A stretch of 64,000 nucleotides of DNA from Perognathus longimembris pacificus (Eukaryota; Chordata; Mammalia; Rodentia; Heteromyidae), in contig NC_063174.1 of the NCBI RefSeq assembly GCF_023159225.1, positions 28,417,983 through 28,481,982 of the forward strand. The letters are read 5' to 3'. Shown here one piece after another: positions 19,238 to 31,719 of this stretch. How positions within the stretch are numbered: the stretch's first letter is position 1; each line of letters starts with the position of its first letter. Made by a program: the position numbers and the translations under genes. The notes under the pieces were generated by a model. That model ran no database searches. It saw nothing but the letters and a program-made list of their open reading frames with translations, and was not told where the DNA came from.

Positions 19238-21058
19238 CTTTTAAGACCCAACACAGCCCTTACCAAGCACTGTTGTGTAAATCTTACAAGTTCACAATTA
19301 TGTACAGATACCCTGTATACCTGTCTATAAAATTAGATTTGGTGTTCCTAAAGAATACAATCTCAATATAACAACTGATCCTGCGCCCTGTATTCAGTAG
19401 TTACTTATTTACTGTTACGACCCTATACGCAATTCTTGTTTATATAATAAGATCTTTTAGGACTGGCTTTCTCTATGAACCCCTTTGATTCACTCTTATT
19501 AAGCTGGGATACCCTCTATCCAATAACCAGGAGTCATTGGAGACTGGAGGTCCAGGCAGTAAGTCAGGAGGGTTAGTTGGAGGTAGTAAAGAGAATAGAG
19601 TAAAATGTATTGGGGAGGGGAGGTGGTGATTTTGGTTTAGTTTCAGTGATGTGGAAGTGTTGAGAAGAGTAGAATCAGAAGAGAGAATAAGTTTGCAATG
19701 ATAGATAATGGAGAGTTAGCAGAAAAGAGTGGAGGTGTTCTTCATAGGAAAGTAAGTTTTAAAGAAAGAGAATGCAGAGAGAGAAATAAAGTAAAAGTAC
19801 TGGGAGACAGACACACACAACAGAGAATAATTATTTAAAAAATAAGATAAAATAAAAAGGAAAAAAAATTAAAAAATTAGCAAAGGAACCACCCAAACAA
19901 ACAGAAAAGAAAAAAAAACTTGATAAAACAAACTGGTAAAAATAGAAAACATGGGGGGGAAAAAAGACGACGTTTCCGAATTGAAAAAAAAGATTTTTTT
20001 TTTTAAAGTTTAAGAAATGTTGAAAAGATAAAGAAAAAAAATGGAGTCTTCTTTGTTTGGGTCATCTTTACCCAGTCTCTGGTTTCCTTATGATGGTCTG
20101 CAGTCTATATTCCTGATTTTCTGGGTTTGGCAGAATTCAGCTTGCTCCTCTGTTTGCTGCAGGGCCGTGGCCTTTACAGACTGCCTTTGAATAGGTTGTG
20201 AACTCAGCAGGGAGGGGCGCCTCTGGCCTCTTTTACCCAGCTGAGAGGTGCTTGCCTGTGCAAGGCTTCTGCCTCCTGCACCGGGCGGCCTCTTTCGCGG
20301 AGGTGGCTTTGGAAAGCAGCTCCTTTTCGGGCTGGGAATTGGGCTTCCTCTGTGACGGGACCGTTTAACTGTCTCAGGTTCCTCAGCCTGGTGTTTCCCT
20401 GCCGCTGGGAGCTGGTGGCTGTTTTCGCTTTAAATTTAGAAGTTCCGGCGGGCAGGGGGGGGCACCTCTGGCTAAGCCGAGGCCCAGGGCACACCTCCCA
20501 CCTGGGCAGGGGGCGTTCTCCTGGGCAGAGTTGGCTCTCACTGATTGGTCCCTCTTGCCCTTTTCAAAGATGGCTAATTTGACCTCGCTTTTCCCAGGCC
20601 CACTTTAGTTTCAATCTGGTCTGACCCTATGCCAGTGGCAAAGATGGCGCTTTGCTCTGGCGGTGGGGGCAGGGCTGCCTTGCTGGAGTTGCTCTGTGGT
20701 CGCAAGTGAGAATATCTTTCGTGGGTACTCACGCTTTCTCGGCGATTTCAGGTCATCCGTGCTCAGGCGCCGGCGGGTCTCCGCTGTGTGCTTTACCTCC
20801 GTGGAGTGCAGGTTGCTGTGATGGGCACTGTGCCGGTGCCACCGACACTGTCGGGGTGGTGGGAAACCGCCCAGAGCTCGAATCTGTGTTTTCAGATGTG
20901 CAAAGTCAGTTTTTCCTTCCTGGCCAGAATCCCTGTACTGTTACAACTTAGGCTGGTTGTATTTCTAGTGGTAAAAGTTTCTATGGGGTGAGAAATCTGC
21001 GGTGCTGGAGGGAGCTGAGCTATTGCACTGCAGCTGCTCTGCTGTCTTCTCATTAACC
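19238..21058 (-). promoter_or_regulatory. LINE-1 5' UTR with internal promoter
   Basis: About 1.8 kb upstream of ORF1. The distal half (20100-21058) is GC- and CpG-rich, as expected of the sense promoter. The proximal half (19600-20040) is A- and G-rich on the plus strand. It aligns with 32606-34515 of the second LINE-1. Open frames in it are not conserved as proteins. Confidence 0.75.
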
Positions 21059-21482
21059 CCCAGGCTTTTCTTTAAAAAATGTTGAGCACTGACTCAATCT
21101 CGTTATTTGTTATGCATAAATTTATATTTTCTTTTCTTATTAAATAGTGGTTAATTCATGTATTTTTAGAAAAATCATCCAATTCTTATACATTATATAA
21201 TCTGTTGGTGCATAGTCTTATAAGCATTTATTGTAATATTTTAATTTTCTTGTTCCATAGTACTCAACATACTATGGTTTCTGATTTTAAAATAATTCTC
21301 TTTTTCTTAGTATAAGTAATGTTCTTTTATTTAGTTATATGTGAATATTTTTGGTGATTTTAAATAATGAACCTTTGGCTTTATTAATTCTCTACTGTTT
21401 TTTGTCTCTTTTCTACTAAACTTTATTTAATCCTTATATATTGTTCTTTAATAAATTTATTTTCTTTTTGTAATTTAAAATA

Positions 21483-21740
21483 AAGAACCAGGAAATTGGA
21501 AGGGAACCCTAAAATTGAAAGACACCGGGTAAAAAAAGGCAAACAACTACAAAAGTACAAAAGCAATACTTACAAACAGTTTGGTGAAAATGAACTGAAC
21601 AACTCATGGGGGGAGGGGGAGGGAGAGGGAAGGGAAAGAGGGAGGGGGAGGGGGAATGAGGGACGAGGTAACTAACAAACAGTACAAGAAATGTATCCAA
21701 TGTCTAATGTATGAAACTCTAACCTCTTTGTAATTCAGTT

Positions 21741-21780
<40 letters not shown>
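21483..21780 (+). mobile_element. LINE-1 3' end with (TA)n tail
   Basis: A plus-oriented 5'-truncated LINE-1 3' UTR starting 'AACCAGGAAATTGGAAGGG'. It includes a purine-rich 'GGGGGGAGGGGGAGGGAG' tract and the terminal 'AATTCAGTTTGATA', followed by about 18 TA dinucleotides instead of poly(A). 21074-21482 is AT-rich without recognisable features. Confidence 0.8.
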
Positions 21781-21784
<4 letters not shown>

Positions 21785-21886
21785 GAGTCCCTCTGTACCT
21801 CTCAAATTCAGTGGTCTCTCAATCTGTTCTTCTCTCACCCCCTCCATCCACACATATTTTTCTAGAATATTTGTTATATGGGAATG

Positions 21887-22115
21887 TATGTGCCAGTACT
21901 GGGGCTTGAACTCAGGGCCTCGTACTCTCAATTGGTTTTTCACTCAAAGCTGGTGCTTTGCCCCTTGAACAACGCTTCTAATTCCAGCTTTTTACAGTGT
22001 AATTGGAGATAAGAGTCTTAAGACTTTCCTGCCAGGGCTGGCTTCAAGCCACATTCCTCTGATCTCAGCATCTTGAGTAGCTAAGATTAGAAGCATGAGC
22101 CACCAACACCAGATT
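21887..22115 (-). repeat. ID-B1 fusion (B4-type) SINE
   Basis: ID-derived half ('CTGGGGCTTGAACTCAGGGC') followed by a B1-derived half ('CTTGAGTAGCTAAGATTAG', 'ATGAGCCACCAACACC'), minus-oriented, without a clear A tail. Confidence 0.7.
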
Positions 22116-22129
22116 TTCTAGAATTTTTA

Positions 22130-22860
22130 AAAATATTATTTTATTGTTATTGTTAAGTTGCTGTATAGAGGGGTTGCAATTTCTTGGGTGATAAATGTAT
22201 ATGGTGGTTTTATTTTTTTGGCAATGTCACCCCTTCCTTCACTTTCCCCCTCCCTTCCCTGCTCACAAGTTACATAAATCATTTCCCACATGGTGTATAC
22301 TGAATAGCATGATTGCATTTGTTCAGCCTTCCTTTCTGTGCTCTCCTTTGTCCTCCCCCAAAAACCTCAAAGGCAAAAACAAACACTACCACCACCACCA
22401 ACAACAGCAACAAAACCTCTACATTTCCATTTCTTGGTGTTTGTTTTGATAAATAGTATTTTAAATATTCAGAGGAGCTGCATCTTTGGGTTCCTCCCCT
22501 AAAAGTACTCTCTTTAGTCTGACTGTGTGTGAATGTCTAGAGTCCTGTGTAAGTTATCATCTCTCAGAGTATTTTAGATCTAGCTTTCACATATGAGTGA
22601 AAACATGCACTTTTTGTCTCTGAGCTTGGCTTACCTCACTTACCCTTGATTTGTTCTAGGTCAATCCATTTCTCTGCAAATGACACAATCTTATTCTTTG
22701 TAGTGGATGAGTAAAATTCCATTTTGTATATGCACTACCTAACAGTGGACCATAGTGAGTGGTTCACAATTAACATATGGGGCTGTGATACTGAAGCAAT
22801 TCTGCTCCCCATCAGTTGAAGAGATTTCAGAATTAAAATCTTGACAGTGCAAAGGCCTTC
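22130..22860 (-). pseudogene. Old LINE-1 3' portion
   Basis: A minus-oriented 3' UTR ('GTATAGAGGGGTTGCAATTTC', a C/T-rich block, 'CACATGGTGTATACTGAATAG') continuing into ORF2 C-terminal remnants ('TCCATTTTGTATATGCACTAC', 'ATGACACAATCTTATTCTTTG'). The same 3' UTR subtype recurs at 31285-31560. Confidence 0.65.
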
Positions 22861-23029
22861 ACTAAAAATCAAATTAAACTCAGAATTCCACAGATACTTC
22901 TTGCTCTTTGGTTTTAAAAGTACTATAACTTCTGTTGTTTTTTTTTTAAAATAGGTTTTTTAAATAGTCAATTGAAGTATAATCAATATTACCTTCACAA
23001 ACATACAGCACACTTAAAAACTGAATCAG

Positions 23030-24150
23030 GAATGAAAAGGTGATCTTTAGCCCTGACAGAATGAGTATAAGATCTACAAGAATAACACTAATATGCTGCT
23101 GCAGGAATTCAAAGGGAATCTAAATAAATGAAGCAATATCCCACTTCCATGTTTATGGATAGGGAAAGCATTGCTGTTAAGATGCTAATACTTTCCAATT
23201 ATAGATGCTCTATACTCTATACAATGGGATTCCATCCCCATAAACACAGCATAGATTAAAAATATCACAATTCAAAACTGAATTAATCACATCTAACTCA
23301 CTAAACATCATAATAACACAGTGCACTGAAGAAAATCTGTTGTTTATCCCGGTGAGCCCATGGCTACTGGGAGCTATTTCTTGCTGCTGTTTCCTGGTCT
23401 CATGAGAGTATCATACTTTGTATAGTTAGCATAGGAAAAGATCAAAACTCATAATTCAATGTAATTTTTAGGGAATGTTTGTACTTTTTACACCATTATA
23501 GAGGTTTGTTTTTTTTTGTTTAATGTCACAACATCATCACTTTGGACCATCTGAAAATAAATAGATCCAAGCAATCTCAACCAAAACCTAACAAGCTATT
23601 TTCTTTCCATGGCCAAACTGATTCCATGGTCCATGCAGAAAGGCAAAACACTTAAAATAGCCAACAAAATATTGAAGAAAAATGAAGTGTGAGAACTGAT
23701 ACTGCTGTAAAAACGTTCTATAAAGTTATAGTGACCAAGACAGCAGACAAACCGTAGACAAAGAGATCCACAGAATCCAACAGATAATCTTAAAATAGAC
23801 CTACAATCTAGAAATAGATCCACATGATTATAGCCAGCTAGGCTTTGACACCGGAGCAATAGCAATCTAATGAAAAGGGTATTTTTAACTAATGATTTAT
23901 AGTGAATGCTCACGTACAAAACAAACAACAACCACAACCAAGAAATCTTAACATGTCAAAGTGGATCATAATTCAAAGTAGATCATAGTGCTAAATGTAA
24001 AATGCCAAAACAACAACAATAACAGAAAACTTTCTAAGGGAATTTGGGGAAGAAATTTTCAGTTTGGATGATTTGCATACCCAGTACCAAAATCATAGTC
24101 CAAACTGATGTTGGACTTTATTAAAGAGAAAACTGTTCTTCTGTAAAACG
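23030..24150 (+). pseudogene. Ancient LINE-1 ORF2 remnant
   Basis: Plus-oriented vestiges of ORF2 such as 'CCATGTTTATGGATAGGGAAA', 'GCATTGCTGTTAAGATGCTAA' and 'ACCTACAATCTAGAAATAGA'. These match the order expected in the RT to C-terminal segment but with many substitutions and no open frame. The identification rests on a few landmarks. Confidence 0.55.
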
Positions 24151-25472
24151 CACTGTTAAAAGAATGAAAGTACAAATTACGCACTAAGAGAGACTATCTG
24201 CATGTTCATCTGATGAGTATCCTAAGTCTTTTTCTTTGCCTGGCCCTCTGCCTCAGCCTGCCCCCTCATTTGCCTCAAATTTTTGCATAATGTTACCTTC
24301 CTAATTGGACCCATATTAACCACTGTTTTAAATGTTTCCCTTCTCTTCTTTTAAAACATTTTTTATTAATAGCTCTTATCCTCTAACATACTATAATGCT
24401 GACTGACTGATTAGTATCTGTTTTTCTTCCCCAAAGTACTAACCCCACAAGGGCTGGTATTGTGCCTGCTTTGCTCACTACTCTAATATCAACACTTAAA
24501 GTCTGCCCGAAACATAAATGTAATGATCTCTCACATTTTTTTTAATGAATAACAATTCCATCTAAGAGAAAAAAATTCCTTTTGAGGTTCCTAAGCACTA
24601 CTCACAATAAATCTGTCCATTTTATTTAGTCATTTGCTTTTTATAGACGTGGAAATCTTTTCCTCTTCTACTGGAAATGACTGTGCAGCACAGCCACAAT
24701 ATACAGGGAATGTCAGGCTTGGCCTCTGATTCTTTTCAATGACTTTTAAAGACATAGGATAAAAATCATAATCACATTGAGTCTATGTATTCAAGAATGC
24801 AAGATGTTAATCTATTTATTACCTTTTCAAAATCAAAAAATAAGATATATTTACAATGCTATTGAAAGTTTTGACAACAGAACCTCATTGGGGCTGTAAC
24901 CACAATCAGAGTAACCTCAATCAGTTAAGTTCATACTGACACCTAGAGGTCACATCCTGGCGCTGCATGCTGGGTATTGCACATTCATAGCTTCTGAGAG
25001 CTGAGTGCCTCCAACCCTTGAAGAAAAATATCTGAAACTTTTGAAAGCCTGAAAAAGTAGTCAACGAGTTTGATTTGAATGTTTTTATGGCTTCTACATA
25101 GATCTATGTTGCTAGAAATTTGACTGTGAGAAAAGGGTAACAGTGTTGAGTGACTGCCCCAGTAGGTACCAGGCAGCACACAAATGCCCTTTGCTTTGTG
25201 GCAACTTATTAAAATGTCAGCACATTCTATGAGGCAGGGCTATTACAACTGAGATGCTGGCTCAGAGACATTTATAGTTTCTTAACATTGTTCAATGAGT
25301 CTTGAGCAGAGTTTGAACTTGTCTGTGTAGCCTAAAGCTCGAGGGACAGTGCTCATGGAAATGTACTATCTCAGAGGTTCCCCAAAAGGATTGTGTGCAG
25401 GATCAAAGAAAGATGCCTTTATTTCCCAAAGAGAAGCATTTTTGGAAATTCCCATATTCCTATAGGAAACCC
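24151..25472. other. No recognisable feature
   Basis: AT-rich, apparently single-copy sequence. No open frame above about 65 codons, no RNA gene and no clear repeat. Confidence 0.5.

Positions 25473-25519
<47 letters not shown>
25473..25519. repeat. (TG)n microsatellite
   Basis: About 23 TG dinucleotides, a potential Z-DNA former. Confidence 0.97.
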
Positions 25520-25520
<1 letters not shown>

Positions 25521-28420
25521 TCTTCTTACATCATAAACATTATAACCACAAAATCAAAACTATTAGAAGTAATAGTTAGTTAGAAGAAGGCAGAAAGAGA
25601 CAGGAGCCTCTTTTTTAAAATACTCTATTTTTAAAATACTTTCTTGGATCAAGTGCATTCTATCCTTGTCGAGACCTAAAGAATTGTTATCAAAGGCCCA
25701 CATTTGTGAAGAGACCTGAACATGAATCTCCAAATGGGATATATAATGGTGTAGAAAGACAAGAAGTTCATCATGTGTTCAGCCCCTCATGTTTTATGAG
25801 TTAATGGCTTCAGGAAATGCTATCATTATCTTATATTGCACTGTATTTTCCATCTAAAATTATTGAGCAGGTACCATTAAGTAGGTACCTCTTATAATCC
25901 AAGCATTGCAATTCCAGTTTGGTATTAACAATTAAAAAAATAAATTGAAGGCCTCTAAAGATGAAAGAGATCTAGGTCTCTATCATATTTTTAAATGTCC
26001 AAAATGAAAAACTTTGTAATTCCACAACTGCATTTAGAACATTTACCCAAGAAAGTTTTCATCTTTGTTTTCAAAATACCTTCTTCTCAAACTCAGCCTT
26101 TTTCTCCAGGAAGTAGGTTCTCCTAAAAAATCAGTAGGACTTTGTTAAGTCAAACCATCTCAAAAGCTAAAGGTATAAGTGAAGACAGTATTCTAAGAAA
26201 TAAGTTGACATTTTGCTTTTGGAAGTTGGCTGGCTAATAAACTTCACCCAAAAAGAACATTTGGCTAATGTATTTCCTGTGTATGGCTAATGGCATTGAA
26301 GGGAATACTTCCATCGAAAGGAGAAAATGACATCTCAAAGAGAGGAAATTAATTGATTTTTTAAAAATCAGATTCATTTTGGACTGGCAAATGTCAACAG
26401 GCACAGTGCTTTCTCTCTTTTTGATTTCTAGCCTTGTGCTCACATAGCCACATAATAGAGGTATTGCTTACATTGTATTTCTCTGTTTTTTTTTCCGGTT
26501 GCATGCTCAATCCATTGGTGGTAGCACTCTGGGGAGTACTATTTGAGTCAGTACCTGTCTACAAACTTGGAGAGAAAGGAAAATCTGCTAGCATTAAGAT
26601 TGTTTGCTTGTCACTATTATACAATAGGTTCTTAGTGTGAAACAGACAAAGACATTTATTTTAAAGCTATTTATGCTTCATCTCCTGAGCAATATAATTG
26701 CTACCACTATTACTAATTACTCAGATGAGAAGCAAGTGATATAGTGATAGTTGGGGTGGAAATTTTCCAAATTGAAAAGGCTTAGTCATCCTTGGCTTCT
26801 GATATCCCTTCACACATATCTGCTCATCAATTCTCATTTGAAGATTTAATATTTAAGCACACATACAAGCATTTGCATGTGCACACACACACACACAACA
26901 TTACAGGCCTTTTATTCTTCTGAAATACACTCAGATCATTTTGACTTCATTGAAATTGTCACTTGTTTCTCTAAAATAGTTGGTTTTTATCTGGACAATC
27001 TCAATTGTCCTCGAAAAACAATCCTTCAGCTATGCTTTCTACACTACAATTACAGTGATATGGATAAGGGTAGTATCTTTTATGCTAAAGAGACCTAAAT
27101 TTGCACAAAAACCCTACTAACTGAATAAATTCAGGCAAGTTATTTGCCTTTAATTTACTCATTATTGAAATTAGGGAGACTAAATGTATTTAACACATAA
27201 AGTATTGTTGTAATCACAATAGGAAACTGCACACTCAAAATGAGATCAAGGACCATTTAGTAAAATGTACTATTGACAAAGTTGTGTAAGGAGACTTTTT
27301 AAAAGAGTTGGAGGTATCCCAAAGGTGGGGGGAATGGGAGGGAGTCATACACCTAAGGTCCAAAGAGACAAAGGGAAGATTACACCTGAGCCCAGATTCT
27401 CTGGTTATAGTTGGAGTTGAAGGAGAGGGATCCTGGTAGATGTAAAAGTGAATGATACATCTTCAAACACTTTATAATCCCTCTCCACCCTCCATGTGAT
27501 CTCCTCCTCATGATCCCAAATCACCAATCCAAAATGGAAGCCAAAGGGCAGGGATTAGTGACATACAGCCCACCACTTTCAGCTGACTAAGGCACAGAGC
27601 AGATAAAGAATAGTGAAGAAAGGAACTTGAAGGATTCACAAAGCCTATCTAGAATAGTACATATAAAGTGCTTAATATTTTTCCTTCAAGATGTGACAAT
27701 TCTTTGTTCCCACAGTAATGACAAATATGAAAAGGACCCAAACTATACTTTTCTTTAGAGCTTTGAGCCATGGACACAGGAAAGACATGGTGAATGAATG
27801 CACAAGAAGAGTGAAGCCTTCATTGGTTTACAGAACGAGATGGCAGTTTACCCTCTGGGCTGACGTAGATGTGACTGGTTGCTGACAATATCTTCCTGAG
27901 ATGAAGAGACTCAGGGTTGGTGAGAAAACAACTGAGCCTTTCACACTGGTAAGAGCTGGTGGGACTAATCTGATGAATCCAGCTCCAGGCCAAAATGTGT
28001 GATCTTTCAGGCCTGACCATGGGCAATTACAAGGCTTTGCCTGGCAGGCCTCTTAAGGAGAAGCTGCCTTTTCATTACCAGTCTTGGAGCACAGTGAACT
28101 ATAGTGAGTTACACTCTCTGAAGGAAATTGCAGTACAGAAATCAGACCCTATAAATGAGCCATTCTTGTTCATCTATTTGCATTTCTATTCTAGGTGTCC
28201 ATCAAAAGGTCTCCTAGTCTAATAGAATGAAATATTTCATGCAAATATAACCAAAATAAACAAGTGTGGCTATATTTTACCTGCCTGCAAAAATAGTCAC
28301 CACACAAACAGATGCTCACAAAAGATAAAGAAGGCCATTATTTAGTGATTAAGGAATCAAATAATGGCAATTTTACATAAACCTGACTATATAATGCAAA
28401 TATTAGTTAAGCATGAAAGA
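25520..28420. other. No recognisable gene
   Basis: About 2.9 kb of apparently single-copy sequence. It holds a short CA run (26880-26898) and scattered open frames of 60-75 codons without recognisable domains, splice context or family resemblance. It could be intergenic or intronic. Confidence 0.5.
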
Positions 28421-28614
28421 AGAAAAGGATTACAATGATAACAAGAGACTTCAATACCCCACTTTTAACAATGGACAGATCAATAAACTAGAAAATTATT
28501 AAGGAAATTTACTGGATTTGAAATGGGTAAATTCCTAGAAGGCTGCTACTTGTCAGGGTTGAGTCAGGAAATAGTCTTAAGTGATAAGTAACAAATTCAA
28601 AACAAGAAGTAATA

Positions 28615-28615
28615 A

Positions 28616-28646
<31 letters not shown>

Positions 28647-28648
28647 AT
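28615..28648. repeat. (TAAA)n microsatellite
   Basis: About eight TAAA tetranucleotides inside the old LINE-1. Confidence 0.95.
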
Positions 28649-28749
28649 ACAAAACAGCTCCCCAAATGGAAATTTCAAGAAAAAATGGCTTCATGACCAA
28701 AATTTTACCAAACATTAGAAGAATGAATACCAATATTCTCAATGTTATG

Positions 28750-28785
28750 GGGCTGGGAATATGGCCTAGTGGCAAGAGTGCTCGC
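28750..28785 (+). mobile_element. Tailless 36-bp retroposon of an ID SINE 5' half
   Basis: A 36-bp insert beginning GGGCTGGGAATATGGCCTAG, the 5' end and A-box region of the ID SINE. It is flanked by a perfect 12-bp duplication CTCAATGTTATG (28738-28749 and 28786-28797). There is no A tail and nothing of the SINE 3' part. The duplication shows a real insertion, not a decayed full SINE. Confidence 0.85.
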
Positions 28786-29494
28786 CTCAATGTTATGTTA
28801 AGCTCTTCCACAACAGAACCAGAGAAAATAATTCGAAACACATTTTACAAGGACAACATCATTTGATACCAAAAACAGACAAAAGACATAACACAAAAAC
28901 TCTAACATTGATAAATAAATCTTCAGTAAAATATCAACAAACCATTGTACATATTTGTAGAAATGTTCAATTGAAACTCCTTTGTATGACTATTTGAAGA
29001 TAATCATTTAAAAATTCAGCAAGCCAAGACAAATACACCAAAAGGATTATACATCATGAGCAAATGAGACTCATCCCTAGTGTTCAAGGCTGTCTTAACA
29101 TACACAAATCAATCAATATTAACATAATAAAAGATGAAAAGCCCAAGACTAACCGATACAGAAAAAATTCAACAAACCTTAATATTTTTCCCTTGATAAA
29201 AAGTCAATATAGAGAAAAAAGATATAGAAAAGATCCTCAAAATCATAAAGCCATTTGTGAAAAATTCATTTAACTAATATTATAATCAATGGAGAAATAT
29301 GAAAAGCTTGTCCTCTAAAATTCAGTACAAGACCATGCAAAGTGCAAGAGTCCTGTATCTCATTCATCTTGACATTTCTCACAATAATTTGTGGTGCTAT
29401 ACAGATTATGCATAGCATATTACTTACAGGTATGCAATATATGTCTGCTCTATGTATTAGCAAGAGTTCATTTGATTAAAAATGATATAAACCT

Positions 29495-29620
29495 ACCAGG
29501 TATGGTTACTCAAGCTCATAATCTTAGCTACTTGGGAGGCAGAGACTGTGATGATCATGGTTTGAGGCTATCTCAGACAAAAGTTCACAAGGCATATGAA
29601 TATAAATTTGTCAGTTAAGA
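29495..29620 (+). repeat. B1-like SINE remnant
   Basis: A B1 core, 'AATCTTAGCTACTTGGGAGG' then 'TTTGAGGCTATCTCAGACAA', plus strand, diverged. It abuts the LINE-1 fragment at 29630. Confidence 0.55.
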
Positions 29621-29629
29621 TAATGAAAA

Positions 29630-30485
29630 CAACATTGAGATTCTAACTCACCCCAGTAAGAATGTCCTATGTCAAGAAAACTAACAATGACAAATGTTGG
29701 AGGGGATGTGGCCAAAAGGGAACCCTACTTCATTGTTGGTGGGAATGTAAACTGGTTCAGCCACTCTGGAAAGCGGTATGAAGATTCCACAGAAGGCTAA
29801 ACATAGCGCTACCCTATGACCCAGCAGCCCCACTTTTCGGTATCTATGCAAGAGACCACAAACAAAATCACACTAAAGCCACCAGCACAACAATGTTCAT
29901 TGCAGCACAATTTGTCATAGCTAGAATATGGAACCAACCCAGATGCCCCTCAGTAGACGAATGGATCCGGAAAATGTGGTACATATACACAATGGAATTT
30001 TATGCCTCTATCAGAAAGAATGACATTGCCCCATTTGTAAGGAAATGGAAGGACTTGGAAAAAATTATACTAAGTGAAGTGAGCCAGATTCAAAGAAACA
30101 TGGACTCTATGGTCTCCCTTATGGGTAATAATTAGCCCAGGTTTAGGCTAGTCACAGCAGAGGATCACAAGAGCCCAAAAGCTATACCCTTATGAACACA
30201 TAAGATGATGCTGAGTGAAATGAACTCCATGTTATGGAAATGATTGTTATATCAGTGTTGTAACTACTTTCAACGTGTTATGTGTAACTGTAGCTTCAAT
30301 TATTGATGATCCTCTTGTATCCCCTTCCTGTGGTTGTACCTACACTATCTCTATCTTATATGAGTATATTGGAAACCATGTATACTGGTAAACAGTGGTA
30401 TATAGGGTAAAAAAATACAAACAACTACAAAAGCAATACTTGCAAAACTGTTTGGTGTAAATGAACTGAACAACTCATGGGGGGA
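29630..30485 (+). pseudogene. LINE-1 ORF2 C-terminus and 3' UTR, truncated both ends
   Basis: It starts inside ORF2 ('CACCCCAGTAAGAATGTCCT') and keeps an open C-terminal stretch (29893-30135, ending 'MVSLMGNN'). It then continues into the 3' UTR and stops at 'GAACAACTCATGGGGGGAAA', before the terminal segment. The piece is close in sequence to the full-length copy. Loss of the 3' end means the insertion was later truncated or rearranged. Confidence 0.85.
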
Positions 30486-30984
30486 AACCTCATGCCAAAC
30501 AGCTGCTTTCTATGTAGTAGCACTGGCACCATGTCTATTCACACAGATATGACAGAAAGGTCTGGTTTTTAACTTTCAAAATGAAATTTCCACATCTTTA
30601 TAATTTATATGTCACATGCATGTTAATGCTGTTTGCTTAAAGGAATAATTTTCTCTGTTTTCTAAATGAATCTCAACTTTGAACACTCATCTTTTAAATG
30701 ACATCTGAAGGGCTTTGTGCTTTTGAAAATGTTTGGAAAGCACACCTTGCAAACAATGAATTCAGTTGCTTGAGAATATGAAGCTTCCATTTATAAAAAT
30801 ACAAAAAAAAATTCCCCAGACTTCTGTTTTAAAGAATATGTGCAAATGTTTTTGGCAAAATCTTTTCTTAAAAAAGCACATAACATTTATTCAAGATACA
30901 ATTATTGGTAACACAAATTTGTAGCAAAAATAATTTTATTTAAGGACTGATAGTATGTCAAAAGTACATTGAAATATAATCTTT
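30486..30984. other. No recognisable feature
   Basis: AT-rich, apparently single-copy sequence between a truncated LINE-1 and a SINE. Confidence 0.45.
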
Positions 30985-31183
30985 CCTTTTTTGCCAGTCC
31001 TGGATCTTGAATTCAGGGCCTGAGCACTGTCCCTGGCTTCTTTTTGCTCAAGGCTAGCATTCTACCATTTGAGCCACAGCACTACTTCTGTCCTATTTCT
31101 ATATATGTGGTGCTGAGGAATTGAACCCAGAGCTTCATGTATATGAGGCAAGCACTCTACCACTAGGCCACATTCCCAGCCCC
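30985..31183 (-). repeat. Dimeric ID-type SINE
   Basis: 'TTTTTTGCCAGTCCTGGATC', 'CATTTGAGCCACAGCACTAC' and 'CACTAGGCCACATTCCCAGC' mark the same two-part structure as 15604-15812, moderately diverged. Confidence 0.85.
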
Positions 31184-31284
31184 AAATATAAGCTTTATTA
31201 TGTAAATTATAATATACACTCAGCTAGAAATAACAGGAGTGCAAAATAACAGTAATTTTTGTTAGCTTGAACTTTGTTTTTATA

Positions 31285-31560
31285 TCATGTTATTGTTATC
31301 AAGGTCTTGTACAGAGGGGTTACTGTTTCATAAGTTAGGTAATGTGTACATTTCTTTTGGGACTGTGTCATCCTTTCCTTCACTTCCCCCAGTTTCCCTC
31401 TCCCATCTTTGCCTACAAATTGCATAGTTTATTTTCCACATAGTGTCTCTAAGTACAATGCTTGCATTTGCTCATCATTCTTTTCTCCACTTCTGCACCC
31501 CAAATCCCCCTCAAAAGACAAAAGGCAAAAATAACAATAGCAAAAAAATCCAAAAGCAAA
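31285..31560 (-). mobile_element. Old LINE-1 3' end
   Basis: A minus-oriented 3' UTR: 'GTACAGAGGGGTTACTGTTT', a C/T-rich block and 'CACATAGTGTCTCTAAGTAC'. It is collinear with 22140-22400, so both come from one older subfamily. Confidence 0.65.
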
Positions 31561-31633
31561 ACCAAACCACACTTTCACAACTACCAAGTAGAAGTTTCTT
31601 TAGCTCTCATGCATTCATTTGAAAATAGAGGTA

Positions 31634-31715
31634 CAGGGGCTGGGAGGTAGCTCAGTGGCAAAGTGCTTGCCTTGCAAGTACCCCAGTACCCCAGCACCCC
31701 AGTACCAATAAAAGA
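31634..31715 (+). repeat. Monomeric ID SINE
   Basis: 'GGGGCTGGGAGGTAGCTCAG' with an A-box-like start, then a short repeated 'CCCCAGTA' stretch and an A-rich end. This is a tRNA-type promoter remnant. Confidence 0.75.
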
Positions 31716-31719
31716 GACC

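Larger units (their letters stand above)
13474..21058 (-). mobile_element. Full-length LINE-1 with target duplications
   Basis: A 7.6-kb LINE-1 read on the minus strand: 5' UTR from 21058, ORF1 from 19237, ORF2 from 18025, ORF2 end at 13978, 3' UTR to about 13474. The flanks share CCCAGGCTTTTCTTT (13458-13472 and 21059-21073), the expected target duplication, so both ends are intact. Both ORFs are broken by several stops or frameshifts and a SINE has landed in ORF2. It cannot now encode its own machinery. Confidence 0.92.
28421..29420 (+). pseudogene. Ancient LINE-1 ORF2 remnant
   Basis: Plus-oriented vestiges of the RT region, including 'GGACAGATCAATAAACTAGA', 'TACATCATGAGCAAATGAGA', 'ACTCATCCCTAGTGTTCAAG' and 'ATACACAAATCAATCAATAT'. 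A (TAAA)n run (28615-28648) and a 36-bp tailless retroposon (28750-28785) lie inside it. Confidence 0.6.

Noticed and set aside
23596..23937. 113-codon minus-strand frame
   Set aside because: It is antisense to an old LINE-1 remnant, hydrophobic by composition, and has no recognisable domain.
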